Below are positions 8,611 through 17,120 of a stretch of 64,000 nucleotides of DNA, one piece after another. The stretch lies in the NCBI GenBank assembly GCA_013378335.1, contig CP040556.1, forward strand, positions 744,001 to 808,000, in the 5' to 3' direction. A program made the translations under genes and the position numbers. The notes under the pieces were generated by a model, which saw nothing but the letters and a program-made list of their open reading frames with translations, was not told the origin of the DNA and did not search any database. Every line of letters begins with the position of its first letter. The stretch's first letter is position 1. Source of the DNA: Streptococcus sanguinis. GTDB lineage: Bacteria > Bacillota > Bacilli > Lactobacillales > Streptococcaceae.

Positions 8611-8787
8611 AAGAGGCTGGGACAAAAGTCCTAGCCTCTCAATTGTCTTTGGATTGTCGAGCAAGACGCAGTGGTTGAGTGGGCTCTATTACGCTGATTT
8701 CATCAGCTTTTACAGCCCTACTCAACTGTGCGGAGGTAGGACGACGAAATCGAATTCTAACGAATTACCGATTTCTGTCCCACTCTC
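8611..8787. repeat. 177-bp dispersed repeat, copy A (inverted relative to copy B at 41432)
   Basis: This segment is the reverse complement of 41432-41608 with only two mismatches that I can count. It contains a hairpin GAGGCTGGGAC/GTCCTAGCCTC at its left side. It also contains a long imperfect hairpin built from GTCC, GATTT, AATT and GTCCCAC elements at its right side. Read in the direction of ald (minus), it follows the stop and ends in a CCCAGCCTCTTTT run, so it may serve as a transcription terminator. Confidence 0.9.
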
Positions 8788-8822
8788 TTTTTTGGGATTG
8801 ATTTTAAAGTTGAAATAATCAA

Positions 8823-9935
8823 CTAAACGAGTTCTTCAATAGAAGTGTAGTCCTTGTTGAGGCCTTCTGCAACTGGCTGGCTGGTGATGTGACCTTGGTA
8901 GGTTGTGACACCTTGGCGCAGACCTTGGTCATCTGCAATGGCTTGTTTGAAGCCTTTCCCTGCTAAAGCCTCCACATAAGGAAGAGTGACATTGGTCAGG
9001 GCGATGGTAGAAGTACGGGCTACGGCCCCAGGGATATTAGCAACTGCATAGTGGAGGACACCGTGTTTTTCATAGACAGGCTCGGTATGAGTCGTTACAC
9101 GGTCGGCTGTTTCAATGACACCGCCTTGGTCAACGGCTACGTCTACAATGACAGAGCCTGGACGCATTTGCTTAACCATATCGTCTGTCACCAGTTTTGG
9201 AGCCTTCGCACCTGGAATGAGGACAGCACCGATCACGACATCTGCCTCTCGAACGCTAGCTTCGATATTGAAAGGATTAGACATGAGGGTCTGGATTTGA
9301 TGGCCAAAGACATCTTCTAGGACAGACAGACGCTTAGCGCTGATATCCAGAATAGTCACTTGCGCACCCAATCCTAGAGCGATACGAGCGGCATGAGTTC
9401 CTACGACACCGCCACCGATGATGGTAACTTTCCCTTTCGGAACGCCCGGTACACCACCGAGAAGTACGCCAGATCCACCTTCACGCTTAGTCAGGAAGTG
9501 GGCACCGATTTGGACCGCCATCCGGCCAGCTACCTCACTCATAGGCACCAAGAGTGGCAGTTGTCCATCTTGATCGCGGACAGTTTCGTAGGCCAGACCA
9601 GTTGTCTTGGCGCTTGTCATAGCATCTGCTAGCTCAGGGGCGGCAGCCATATGCAGGTAGGTAAAGAGCAAGAGGTCATCACGGAGGAAGCCATATTCAG
9701 CTGCAAGAGGTTCTTTGACCTTGACTACTAGCTCGGCTGCCCAAGCTTCTGCAGCAGTAGGGACGATTTTTGCACCTTGCTTTTCGTAGTCTGCATCGGC
9801 AAAGCCAGATCCCAGACCTGCGTTTGTCTCAATCAGAACTTCATGGCCTTTGCCAACGAGACTATGAACACCAGCTGGTGTCAGAGCGACACGATTTTCA
9901 TTGTTTTTGATTTCTTTTGGAATACCGATTAACAT
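8823..9935 (-). CDS. ald: alanine dehydrogenase
   Basis: A 370-residue NAD-dependent alanine dehydrogenase (L-alanine to pyruvate plus ammonia). It begins [20 protein letters not shown], the classic AlaDH/PNT N-terminus. The catalytic Lys/His region is [15 protein letters not shown]...[14 protein letters not shown] (about residues 72-101), and the Rossmann loop is [30 protein letters not shown] (about 170-198). Full length. It is monocistronic with its own promoter. A 177-bp repeat with hairpins lies directly downstream and probably ends the transcript. Confidence 0.97.
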   Translation of the reverse strand: MLIGIPKEIKNNENRVALTPAGVHSLVGKGHEVLIETNAGLGSGFADADYEKQGAKIVPTAAEAWAAELVVKVKEPLAAEYGFLRDDLLLFTYLHMAAAPELADAMTSAKTTGLAYETVRDQDGQLPLLVPMSEVAGRMAVQIGAHFLTKREGGSGVLLGGVPGVPKGKVTIIGGGVVGTHAARIALGLGAQVTILDISAKRLSVLEDVFGHQIQTLMSNPFNIEASVREADVVIGAVLIPGAKAPKLVTDDMVKQMRPGSVIVDVAVDQGGVIETADRVTTHTEPVYEKHGVLHYAVANIPGAVARTSTIALTNVTLPYVEALAGKGFKQAIADDQGLRQGVTTYQGHITSQPVAEGLNKDYTSIEELV

Positions 9936-9966
9936 AAAAAATATGCTCCTTTTTTAAGATGTTTTT

Positions 9967-9995
9967 ATTGTATAGGAAAACGCTTCAAAAATCAA
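9967..9995 (-). promoter_or_regulatory. promoter of ald
   Basis: On the minus strand, TTGATT (9990-9995) and TACAAT (9967-9972) are spaced by 17 bases. The spacer contains GAAGCGTTTTCC, a degenerate cre-like half-palindrome; CcpA control is only a weak possibility. Confidence 0.55.
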
Positions 9996-10065
9996 GAAAA
10001 AATCAGAGTGGTTTGCTTTCATCAGTGAATTGTGCTATTCTGTTAAGAAAATCTAGGAGGTCCTG

Positions 10066-10635
10066 ATGGAAAATATCTATGTCAAACTGGCTCATCATGC
10101 CAGGCTGGAAACTGAACGGCTGATTCTGCGTCCGGTGACCTTGGACGATGCCTCGGCGATGTTTGAGTATGCTTCGGATGAGGAAAATACTCGCTATACT
10201 TTTGAGACAAATAAAAGCCTGGAAGGAACACGCAATAATATCGCTCTCTTTTATCTGGCCAATCCTCTGGGGCGCTGGGGGATAGAAGTGAAAGAAAATG
10301 GCAAATTCATCGGGACGATTGACCTGCATAAGATCAGGCTGGATTTGAAAACAGCGGCTATCGGCTATGTAATCAATAAAAAATACTGGAATCAGGGCTA
10401 CACGACAGAGGCCAATCGCGCAGTAATCAAGATGGCTTTTGAGGAAATTGAGATGAACAAACTTGTGGCGCTGCACGATGTGGACAATCCAGCATCTGGC
10501 AGGGTTATGGTCAAGTCTGGTATGAAATATTCCCACGAAGAGCCTTACGCATCACTAGACAAGCATGAGAAAGGACGCATTGTGACGCGGATCCATTACT
10601 ATCTGACTAGGGAAGATTATTTTGCAAAAAAATGA
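10066..10635 (+). CDS. RimJ/RimL-type GNAT N-acetyltransferase
   Basis: A 189-residue GNAT protein. The opening LETERLILRPVTLDDASAMFEYASDEENTRYTFE is the RimJ/RimL-like N-terminus. The acetyl-CoA motif A region is IGYVINKKYWNQGYTTEANRAVIKMAFEEIEMNKLVALHDVDNPASGRVMVKSGM (about residues 103-157). The substrate (a ribosomal protein N-terminus, an amino acid or an antibiotic) is not predictable. AGGAGG lies 6 bases before the ATG. It reads towards tRNA-Thr, which has its own promoter. Confidence 0.88.
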   Translation: MENIYVKLAHHARLETERLILRPVTLDDASAMFEYASDEENTRYTFETNKSLEGTRNNIALFYLANPLGRWGIEVKENGKFIGTIDLHKIRLDLKTAAIGYVINKKYWNQGYTTEANRAVIKMAFEEIEMNKLVALHDVDNPASGRVMVKSGMKYSHEEPYASLDKHEKGRIVTRIHYYLTREDYFAKK

Positions 10636-10644
10636 GAAAGGATA

Positions 10645-10673
10645 TTGACAAGCACCTATCTACATGATATATT
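10645..10673 (+). promoter_or_regulatory. strong promoter of tRNA-Thr
   Basis: Consensus -35 TTGACA (10645-10650), 17-base spacer, -10 TATATT (10668-10673) with TGA extension immediately before it. Confidence 0.85.
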
Positions 10674-10683
10674 AGATAGGTAC

Positions 10684-10756
10684 GCTGATTTAGCTCAGTT
10701 GGCAGAGCGCATCCATGGTAAGGATGAGGTCGCCGGTTCGATCCCGGCAATTAGCA
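10684..10756 (+). tRNA. tRNA-Thr (anticodon GGU)
   Basis: A 73-base cloverleaf. Acceptor GCTGATT pairs with AATTAGC, the D arm is GCTCAGTTGGCAGAGC, and the anticodon stem CATCC/GGATG carries the loop ATGGTAA (anticodon GGT). The T arm is CCGGTTCGATCCCGG, and the discriminator base is A. CCA is not encoded. It reads ACC/ACU codons. It is a single-gene unit with its own promoter and terminator. Confidence 0.95.
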
Positions 10757-10767
10757 TCTTGTAGGAC

Positions 10768-10798
10768 AAGGTTGGGTTTTCCCAGCCTTTTCTTTTTG
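10768..10798 (+). terminator. terminator of tRNA-Thr
   Basis: AAGGTTGGG (10768-10776) pairs with CCCAGCCTT (10781-10789) with one G-T/mismatch position, followed by a T-rich tract. Confidence 0.85.
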
Positions 10799-10943
10799 TC
10801 AATGATAGCAAATAGTGAAAAGCAAAGTTTCGGGGAGGGACAAAATAAAAATAGCTGCTTTTGTCTTTGCGGTGAGAGGTTGACAAATCTGCTCTGCTAT
10901 TTTCCAAAACCCTGGCCTCGGCTCCCTAAAGTGAGTCAAAATA

Positions 10944-10952
10944 TGATATAAT
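10944..10952 (+). promoter_or_regulatory. extended -10 promoter of ybeY-dgkA
   Basis: TGATATAAT (10944-10952) is a perfect TGn-extended -10 element, 28 bases before ybeY. Confidence 0.6.
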
Positions 10953-10980
10953 AAGGTAATACTAGCAAAGCGGGTAAGAT

Positions 10981-11478
10981 ATGTATATCGAAATGGTAGA
11001 CGAAACGGGTCAGGTTTCGGAAGAGATTCTTAAACAGACTCAGGAAATTTTGGAGTTTGCTGCCCAGAAAACGGGCAAGGAAAAGAAGGAAATGGCTGTG
11101 ACTTTTGTCAGTAACGAGCGCAGTCATGAACTCAACTTGGAATATAGAGATACGGATCGGCCGACGGATGTGATTAGCTTGGAGTATAAGCCTGAGCTGG
11201 ACATCGCTGTTGACGAGGAGGATTTGCTGGACCACCCTGAGCTAGCTGAGATGCTGGAAGATTTTGACGCCTATATCGGTGAGCTGTTCATTTCAGTGGA
11301 CAAGGCGCGTGAGCAGGCTAAAGAATACGGCCACAGCTTTGAGCGGGAGATGGGCTTTTTGGCAGTGCATGGTTTTCTGCATATCAACGGCTATGATCAC
11401 TATACGCCGGAAGAAGAAGCAGAAATGTTTGGTTTACAGGAAGAAATTTTAACTGCTTATGGACTCACAAGGAAATAA
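10981..11478 (+). CDS. ybeY: YbeY endoribonuclease / rRNA maturation factor
   Basis: A 165-residue metal-dependent ribonuclease for 16S rRNA 3' processing and ribosome quality control. The zinc motif HGXLHXXGYDH appears as [11 protein letters not shown] (about residues 130-140). [10 protein letters not shown] (about 59-68) is the conserved substrate-groove segment. The gene overlaps dgkA by 20 bases, so the two are coupled. The order ybeY-dgkA-era is the standard Firmicute cluster. Confidence 0.96.
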   Translation: MYIEMVDETGQVSEEILKQTQEILEFAAQKTGKEKKEMAVTFVSNERSHELNLEYRDTDRPTDVISLEYKPELDIAVDEEDLLDHPELAEMLEDFDAYIGELFISVDKAREQAKEYGHSFEREMGFLAVHGFLHINGYDHYTPEEEAEMFGLQEEILTAYGLTRK

Positions 11479-11857
11479 CAAACGCAAATGGAAAAATCGG
11501 GATGTGGTCTCGAGTCTGGAATTTGCTTTAACCGGTATTTTTACAGCCTTTAAAGAGGAGCGCAATCTGCGCAAGCATGTCCTTTCGGCTCTGGCAGTGA
11601 TAGTTGCGGGACTGATTTTTGACTTGTCCGCGATAGAATGGCTCTTTCTCTTTTTGAGCATTTTTCTGGTCATTGCCTTTGAGATTGTCAATTCTGCCAT
11701 TGAAAATGTTGTGGATTTGGCCAGCGATTACCACTTTTCTATGCGGGCCAAGAATGCCAAGGATATGGCAGCTGGAGCTGTTCTGGTCGTGTCTGGCTTT
11801 GCCGTTGTGACAGGACTGATTATTTTTGTTCCAAAGATTTGGGATTGGATTTTTTAA
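11459..11857 (+). CDS. dgkA: diacylglycerol/undecaprenol kinase
   Basis: A 132-residue small membrane kinase with three transmembrane helices (about residues 40-58, 62-82 and 104-124). The catalytic signature is [15 protein letters not shown] (about residues 74-88). Gram-positive homologues phosphorylate undecaprenol, recycling the cell-wall lipid carrier. The basic N-terminus ([10 protein letters not shown]) is cytoplasmic. Its ATG lies within the end of ybe[19 protein letters not shown] forms the last helix. Confidence 0.94.
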   Translation: MDSQGNNKRKWKNRDVVSSLEFALTGIFTAFKEERNLRKHVLSALAVIVAGLIFDLSAIEWLFLFLSIFLVIAFEIVNSAIENVVDLASDYHFSMRAKNAKDMAAGAVLVVSGFAVVTGLIIFVPKIWDWIF

Positions 11858-11922
11858 AGATTTGAAAATCGGGGAGACTGCCGATTTTCTGCTGTTTTTA
11901 TGGAAATAATAGAGGTGAAATA

Positions 11923-12822
11923 ATGACTTTTAAATCAGGCTTTGTAGCTATTTTAGGACGTCCTAATGTTGGGAAATCAACCTTTTTGAATCATGTTATG
12001 GGGCAAAAAATTGCCATCATGAGCGATAAGGCTCAAACCACACGCAATAAAATTATGGGGATTTACACGACGGATAAGGAGCAGATTGTCTTTATCGACA
12101 CGCCGGGAATCCACAAGCCCAAGACGGCTTTAGGCGATTTCATGGTAGAAGCGGCCTACAGTACCCTGCGTGAGGTGGATACTGTCCTCTTTATGGTGCC
12201 GGCTGATGAGCCGCGTGGCAAGGGCGATGACATGATTATCGAGCGCTTGAAAGCGGCTAAGGTGCCAGTTATTTTGGTGGTTAATAAGATTGATAAAGTC
12301 CATCCGAATCAGCTTTTAGCGCAAATTGATGATTTCCGTCAGCAGATGGACTTCAAAGAAATCGTGCCGATCTCAGCCCTGCAGGGTAATAATGTTTCCC
12401 GTCTGGTTGACATCCTCAGTGAGAATTTGGAGGAAGGCTTCCAGTATTTCCCAGAAGACCAGATTACCGACCATCCGGAGCGTTTTCTGGTGTCAGAAAT
12501 GATTCGGGAGAAGGTTTTGATGCTGACGCGGGAGGAAATTCCCCACTCAGTCGCAGTGGTCGTTGATAGCATGAAGCGAGACGAGGAGACAGACAAGGTC
12601 CATATTCGAGCGACCATCATGGTGGAGCGAGACAGCCAAAAAGGCATTATCATTGGTAAAGGTGGATCCATGCTGAAGAAAATCGGATCTATGGCTAGGC
12701 GCGATATTGAGATCATGCTGGGGGACAAAGTCTTCCTAGAAACCTGGGTCAAGGTCAAGAAAAACTGGCGGGACAAGAAGCTGGACTTGGCGGACTTTGG
12801 CTATAATAAGAAGGAGTATTGA
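11923..12822 (+). CDS. era: GTPase Era
   Basis: A 299-residue GTPase needed for 30S assembly. G1 is GRPNVGKS (about residues 12-19), the effector region [12 protein letters not shown]3 DTPG (about 61-64) and G4 NKID (about 123-126). The C-terminal KH domain carries [13 protein letters not shown] (about 247-259) and binds the 3' end of 16S rRNA. It follows dgkA after 65 bases, which include a small ATCGGGGAGACTGCCGAT inverted repeat. Confidence 0.97.
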   Translation: MTFKSGFVAILGRPNVGKSTFLNHVMGQKIAIMSDKAQTTRNKIMGIYTTDKEQIVFIDTPGIHKPKTALGDFMVEAAYSTLREVDTVLFMVPADEPRGKGDDMIIERLKAAKVPVILVVNKIDKVHPNQLLAQIDDFRQQMDFKEIVPISALQGNNVSRLVDILSENLEEGFQYFPEDQITDHPERFLVSEMIREKVLMLTREEIPHSVAVVVDSMKRDEETDKVHIRATIMVERDSQKGIIIGKGGSMLKKIGSMARRDIEIMLGDKVFLETWVKVKKNWRDKKLDLADFGYNKKEY

Positions 12823-12867
12823 GGTTTTCTAAGCAAGCTTGGAAAAATAATGTTTGAAATAGCGGTG

Positions 12868-12899
12868 AAAGAGAGCATAACATTTTGTTATCTCTTTTT
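12868..12899 (+). terminator. terminator of era operon
   Basis: AAAGAGAGCATAAC pairs imperfectly with GTTATCTCTTT across an ATTTT loop and ends in T residues. Confidence 0.6.
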
Positions 12900-12960
12900 A
12901 CTACAAACTAGCAGCAAGATAGAAAATTGTTGATATTACGTTATTAAATATTTGCTATCC

Positions 12961-13010
12961 TTCCGTTAATCTGCAAACATTGTTCCGTTAATCCTCATAT
13001 TGTTCCGGAC
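12961..13010 (+). repeat. three iteron-like TTCCG repeats in the Fic gene promoter region
   Basis: TTCCGTTAAT occurs at 12961 and 12983, and TTCCGGAC at 13003. The spacing is 22 and 20 bases, about two helical turns. They occupy the -35 region just before an extended -10 TGGTATAAT (13013-13021). Confidence 0.65.
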
Positions 13011-13012
13011 TA

Positions 13013-13021
13013 TGGTATAAT
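13013..13021 (+). promoter_or_regulatory. extended -10 promoter of Fic gene
   Basis: TGGTATAAT, 25 bases before the preferred start codon. No -35 consensus is present; direct repeats occupy that position. Confidence 0.6.
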
Positions 13022-13045
13022 AGAGGGAGAAAGTGAGGAGTGCTC

Positions 13046-13951
13046 ATGTATATGACAGTGAGGCAGGCGGCTGATCTCTGGGGAATTTCTGATCGTCGGG
13101 TTCGGTCTCTGTGCAGTCAGGGAAAGATTCCAGGTGCTGTTCAAGAAGGGCGTTTGTGGAGGATTCCCTCAGATGCCAGAAAGCCAGCGGATGGCCGTTA
13201 TAAGAAAGCAGAGAGTCTCTTGCCTTTGATTGATGAAAAGATGAAGCAGTTATCAAAACTCCGCCCTTTGACGGATGGAGAGTTGGAGCGGCTGAATGAA
13301 GAGTTCACAGTCGAATATACCTATAACTCAAATGCTATTGAGGGCAATACTCTGACCTTGCGTGAGACAGATTTGGTCCTGCGTGGATTGACTATTGACC
13401 AAAAGCCTTTAAAAGATCATATGGAGGCAATCGGTCATCAGGAGGCTTTTCAGTTTGTTCAAAGGCTTGTTGAGAAGAACCAGTCTTTGTCAGAACAGAT
13501 GATAAAGGATATTCATTATCTAGTATTAGCGGATAAAAAAAATGACCGAGGCATTTATCGCAGAGTCCCGGTGCGCATCATGGGAGCAGCTAATGAACCG
13601 GCTCAGCCTTACATGATTGCTCCATTGATGGAGAAGCTCCTAGTGGACTATGCTGCAAGTCAGGAAAATATGGTGACCAAACTAGCTCAGTTTCATATTG
13701 CCTTTGAGAGTATCCATCCGTTTATTGACGGCAATGGCCGAACAGGTAGGCTCTTGGTGAATTTGGAGTTGATGAAGGCGGGCTATCCACCGATTGATAT
13801 AAAATTTACGGATAGATTGTCCTATTACCAAGCATTTGATGACTTTCATTCAAAAGGAAGTTTATCGGCAATGGAGGATTTATTTGCCAAATATATCAAT
13901 GAAAGATTGGATATGTATTTGGAGATTTTATCTCTTGATGACGAAGGATAA
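13046..13951 (+). CDS. Fic-domain protein with N-terminal helix-turn-helix
   Basis: About 301 residues from ATG 13046, chosen because GAGGAG lies 6 bases upstream; an in-frame GTG at 13040 would add two residues. N-terminus: an excisionase/MerR-like DNA-binding fold (VRQAADLWGISDRRVRSLCSQGKIPGAVQEGRLWRIP, about residues 3-40). Middle: SNAIEGN, the class II Fic inhibitory motif (S/TxxxEGN). C-terminal half: the catalytic HPFIDGNGRTGR loop, complete. Fic enzymes usually AMPylate a target protein; the target here is unknown. The DNA-binding domain and promoter repeats suggest autoregulation. Confidence 0.9.
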   Translation: MYMTVRQAADLWGISDRRVRSLCSQGKIPGAVQEGRLWRIPSDARKPADGRYKKAESLLPLIDEKMKQLSKLRPLTDGELERLNEEFTVEYTYNSNAIEGNTLTLRETDLVLRGLTIDQKPLKDHMEAIGHQEAFQFVQRLVEKNQSLSEQMIKDIHYLVLADKKNDRGIYRRVPVRIMGAANEPAQPYMIAPLMEKLLVDYAASQENMVTKLAQFHIAFESIHPFIDGNGRTGRLLVNLELMKAGYPPIDIKFTDRLSYYQAFDDFHSKGSLSAMEDLFAKYINERLDMYLEILSLDDEG

Positions 13952-14195
13952 GGAGATCAGATTTATAGTTTATATAAATCTTTCCAATCCTGCTTTCTTT
14001 ATCTCAGGTGGGAAAGAAGCCGAAACTATTCATGACTGGCACTCCAAGTTGGCACATAAAAATGCTAAGTCTGAATGCGCCTATTATTCTGGCAAAGGGC
14101 ATGCTTGGCTTTTTAGTGATGTGGATACGCATATTCAGCTACTGCGCTATTTCTTTCAAAACGCTGCCTTCCCAGAGAAATTGAAAGGATTTTGA
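13938..14195 (+). pseudogene. remnant of an alpha/beta hydrolase C-terminus
   Basis: The frame reads NPAFFISGGKEAETIHDWHSKLAH...YYSGKGHAWLFSDVDTHIQLLRYFF. This looks like the last third of a serine alpha/beta hydrolase: a strand before the acid residue, then GKGHAW with the catalytic His. The nucleophile elbow and N-terminal two thirds are absent. The fragment overlaps the end of the Fic gene in another frame. Likely a leftover of gene deletion; expression is doubtful. Confidence 0.55.
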
Positions 14196-14196
14196 T

Positions 14197-14667
14197 ATGG
14201 ACTATATTTCCTATATTCGCTCCAAGGTGGGGCATGATAAGGTTATTCTGAATTTTGCTGGTGGAATTCTGGCAGACGAAGAGGATCGAGTGCTTCTGCA
14301 GTTGCGAGGTGATAAGAAAACATGGGCGATTCCTGGTGGAGCTATGGAGCTCGGGGAAACTTCTCTGCAAGCAGCCGTGCGTGAGTTTTACGAAGAGACA
14401 GGCATTTCTGTTGAAGCCAAGCGCTTGCTGAATGTTTATACTAATTTTGATGAATCTTACCCTAATGGCGACAAAGTGCAGACGGTTGTCTTTCTGTATG
14501 AATTTCAGGCATTGGAGAATGTTGATATTTCCAATTTTCACAATGAGGAAACTCTACGCCTGAGTTTCTTTTCTAAGGAAGAAATTGAGAAATTAGAATC
14601 TGTGAGTAGTAAGCATCGCCTAATGTTAGCTGAGTATTTTGATGACAACTTTGCGATGGGACATTGA
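14197..14667 (+). CDS. Nudix hydrolase
   Basis: A 156-residue Nudix protein. The box GX5EX7REUXEEXGU is present as GGAMELGETSLQAAVREFYEETGI (about residues 47-70). The N-terminus (MDYISYIRSKVGHDKVILNFAGGILADEEDRVLLQLRGDKKTWAIPGG) matches a streptococcal group of uncharacterised Nudix enzymes. It hydrolyses some nucleoside-diphosphate derivative; the substrate is unknown. The ATG follows the hydrolase remnant by one base, with AAAGGA upstream. Confidence 0.9.
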   Translation: MDYISYIRSKVGHDKVILNFAGGILADEEDRVLLQLRGDKKTWAIPGGAMELGETSLQAAVREFYEETGISVEAKRLLNVYTNFDESYPNGDKVQTVVFLYEFQALENVDISNFHNEETLRLSFFSKEEIEKLESVSSKHRLMLAEYFDDNFAMGH

Positions 14668-14719
14668 GTTGAGATTGCCATAATCAGTGATTAGTTTAAT
14701 TTTTTAAGGAGGCAGGGCA

Positions 14720-15235
14720 ATGGAATTTGTAAATCTTTTAGTAGAAAACGTGGAACGAGTCGAGGAGCGTTTTTTATCGGTGCTGGATAATTTATCTGTG
14801 GAAGAAGTAAATGCTTTTCCGGTTGCAAATACAGTTCCGTCCATTAAGTCTGTGACTTGGCATACGGCGCGGGAGCTGGATTTTCAGATTGCTGATTTAG
14901 CAAAGACCGAGCCAGTTTGGTTTTCTAAAGGTTGGAAGAAAAAGTTTGCCTTGGATTTGCCAGATGATACGGAAGATTGGCACCATACTCCTCAAGAAGC
15001 GCATAAAGTTGTGGTGACAGATATTGATTTTCTTAAAGATTATCTGTCTGATGCGGTTGCGACAGCAATTGCTTATTTATCAAAGGTAAATGAAGATAGT
15101 CTGGATGATGTTGTCGATGAGAATTGGTCCCCAGCAGTTAAGCGTGGGAATCGCTTAGTATCAATCATCGACGATGCTGCTATGCATTCAGGTCAGGCAA
15201 TCTATGCTCGCCGCTTGTTAGAAAGAGAAGATTGA
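14720..15235 (+). CDS. DinB-like four-helix putative metalloprotein
   Basis: A 171-residue protein resembling the DinB/DUF664 four-helix family. VTWHTARELDFQIADL carries the first candidate metal His (about residue 50). The last helix, SIIDDAAMHSGQAIYARRLL, contains the HxGQ-type motif (about residue 157) typical of DinB-like thiol-dependent enzymes. Function is unknown; some relatives act on mycothiol or bacillithiol conjugates. AAGGAGG precedes the ATG. The stop codon overlaps the possible TTG start of the next gene. Confidence 0.75.
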   Translation: MEFVNLLVENVERVEERFLSVLDNLSVEEVNAFPVANTVPSIKSVTWHTARELDFQIADLAKTEPVWFSKGWKKKFALDLPDDTEDWHHTPQEAHKVVVTDIDFLKDYLSDAVATAIAYLSKVNEDSLDDVVDENWSPAVKRGNRLVSIIDDAAMHSGQAIYARRLLERED

Positions 15236-15687
15236 AAAAGGTAATGGTAGTGGAAATTCGAGCGGTCGAAAAATCTCATCTAGCTGATTGGGCTTACTTT
15301 GCTCATTTAGTTTGGAAAACAGAGAAAAAGAAATTACTAGCAGCATTTTCTGAAGGAAAATTTCCTAATGAATTTTTATACTATTTAGAGGGAGAAGCCG
15401 TTGCTTGGATCAGCTTATCTATGCGTTCGGAGTATGTGGAAGGAGCAGAGCAACTTCCTGTCGCATATATTGAAGGCATAGCGGTAGCACCTGTTTTTCA
15501 AAGACATGGTATCGCTACTCAGCTTCTTGACTTTGCTCAGTCGTGGGCGACAAAAAAAGGAGCATCTCAGCTAGCTTCAGATTGTGATATAGACAATGCA
15601 GTCAGTCAAGCTTTTCACAAGAGTGCGGGATTTGAAGAAATAAGTCGAACGGTGCATTACATGTTACATTTGGATAAGAAAGGATAA
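15232..15687 (+). CDS. GNAT family N-acetyltransferase
   Basis: A GNAT protein of 151 residues from TTG 15232 (overlapping the previous stop), or 147 from ATG 15244. Both are in frame; AGAGAAG favours the TTG, while only a close AAAAGG precedes the ATG. Motif [58 protein letters not shown] (about residues 80-136), includes the Q/RxxGxA acetyl-CoA loop. The composition resembles aminoglycoside 6'-acetyltransferase-like proteins, but no resistance function can be claimed. Confidence 0.85.
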   Translation: MKKVMVVEIRAVEKSHLADWAYFAHLVWKTEKKKLLAAFSEGKFPNEFLYYLEGEAVAWISLSMRSEYVEGAEQLPVAYIEGIAVAPVFQRHGIATQLLDFAQSWATKKGASQLASDCDIDNAVSQAFHKSAGFEEISRTVHYMLHLDKKG

Positions 15688-15694
15688 AGATTTC

Positions 15695-16519
15695 ATGCCT
15701 GAATTACCTGAAGTGGAAACGGTTCGGCGCGGTTTGGAGCGTCTGGTTGTTGGCAAGACGATTGATCAAGTGCAGGTCCGCTATGCCAAGATGATTGGTA
15801 CGGGAGTGGATAGTTTTGTCCATGACTTGCCAGGTCAGACCATTGAAAGGATTGGGCGTCGGGGCAAGTATTTGCTCTTTTACCTGACAGGCGGAGTGCT
15901 GGTTTCCCATCTGCGAATGGAAGGTAAGTATCTTTTTTATCCTGATGCGGTGCCTGAGCGCAAGCATGCTCATGTCTTTTTCGAGATGACGGATGGTGGG
16001 ACGCTTGTTTATGAGGATGTCCGCAAGTTTGGGACCATGGAACTGTTGAGAAAGGATCAGCTGGAGGCTTATTTTGCTGTCAGAAAGCTTGGTCCTGAGC
16101 CGACAGAGGCGGACTTTCTTTTGTCGCCTTTTGCAGCAGCTTTGAGTCGTTCCAAGAAGCCCATCAAACCCTATTTGCTAGAGCAGACCTTGGTCGTTGG
16201 TCTGGGCAATATCTATGTAGATGAGGCCCTTTGGCGGGCGCGGATTCATCCGGCAAGGCCAGCAGCTAGTCTGAAGCCTGCTCAAGTGAAGCGACTGCGT
16301 GAGCAGATTATAGAAGTTTTGCAGCTTGGGATTGAAAAGAGAGGATCGACCATTCGGACCTATCGAAATGCTTTGGGTGAAGACGGCACGATGCAGGATT
16401 TTCTGCAGGTCTATGGAAAGACCGGTCAACCCTGTGCTAGATGCGGCAGCCCGATTGAGAAAATTAAGCTGGGTGGACGAGGTACACATCTCTGTCCTCA
16501 TTGTCAGAAAGCGAGGTAG
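15695..16519 (+). CDS. mutM: formamidopyrimidine-DNA glycosylase
   Basis: A 274-residue Fpg that excises 8-oxoguanine and nicks the site. It starts [10 protein letters not shown], with the catalytic Pro2 and Glu3. The helix-two-turn-helix region follows ([22 protein letters not shown], about residues 168-189). The C-terminal zinc finger [24 protein letters not shown] is complete. It is followed 5 bases later by coaE, the usual streptococcal mutM-coaE pair. Confidence 0.97.
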   Translation: MPELPEVETVRRGLERLVVGKTIDQVQVRYAKMIGTGVDSFVHDLPGQTIERIGRRGKYLLFYLTGGVLVSHLRMEGKYLFYPDAVPERKHAHVFFEMTDGGTLVYEDVRKFGTMELLRKDQLEAYFAVRKLGPEPTEADFLLSPFAAALSRSKKPIKPYLLEQTLVVGLGNIYVDEALWRARIHPARPAASLKPAQVKRLREQIIEVLQLGIEKRGSTIRTYRNALGEDGTMQDFLQVYGKTGQPCARCGSPIEKIKLGGRGTHLCPHCQKAR

Positions 16520-16524
16520 CTGTC

Positions 16525-17120
16525 ATGGCAAGAATTATCGGTATCACTGGCGGTATTGCCTCGGGTAAGTCAACTGTGACAGAGTTTTTGAGGCAGCAGG
16601 GCTATCAGGTTATCGATGCGGATCAGGTAGTGCATGAGCTACAAGAGCCGGGGGAACGGCTTTATCAAGCTCTTTTATCTACTTTTGGCTCAGCTATCTT
16701 ACAGGAAGATGGCCGCTTGGACCGGCCCAAGCTGGGAGCTATGATTTTTGGGATCCCGAACTCTTGGCTCAGTCCAGTCAAATACAAAACCAGATTATCC
16801 GCGAGGAATTGGCTGGCAAGCGAGATTTGTTGGCAGAAACTGAGTCTATCTTTTTTATGGACATCCCTCTCTTATTTGAGTTACAATATGAAGACTGGTT
16901 TGACCAAATCTGGCTGGTGGACGTGACGAAGGAAACTCAGCTCAGTCGCCTTATGACTCGAAACGCTCTTAGTCAAGAAGAGGCAGAAAAACGCATAGTA
17001 GCTCAGCTATCTCTCCGAGAAAAACGAAAAAGGTCAGACGTGCTGATTGATAATAATGGCTCGCTTGAGGAAACTCGACAGCAGATTCACGATGCTTTGC
17101 AGAAATTAGAAAGAAGATGA
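16525..17120 (+). pseudogene. coaE: dephospho-CoA kinase, frameshifted in a G run
   Basis: From ATG 16525 the frame reads MARIIGITGGIASGKSTVTEF (P-loop GGIASGKST) to LGAMIFG, then shifts at the GGG at 16750-16752. Adding one G gives ...IFGDPELLAQSSQIQNQIIREEL and joins the second frame, which runs to 17120 and includes MDIPLLFE and the C-terminal helices. The repaired protein is about 198 residues, normal for CoaE, the last step of CoA synthesis. As coaE is normally essential, a sequencing error is the simplest reading. The stop TGA overlaps the ATG of the next gene. Confidence 0.85.

Noticed and set aside
10695-10951. Open frames across tRNA-Thr and its terminator on both strands
   Set aside because: They cross a confident tRNA and terminator and have no coding features.
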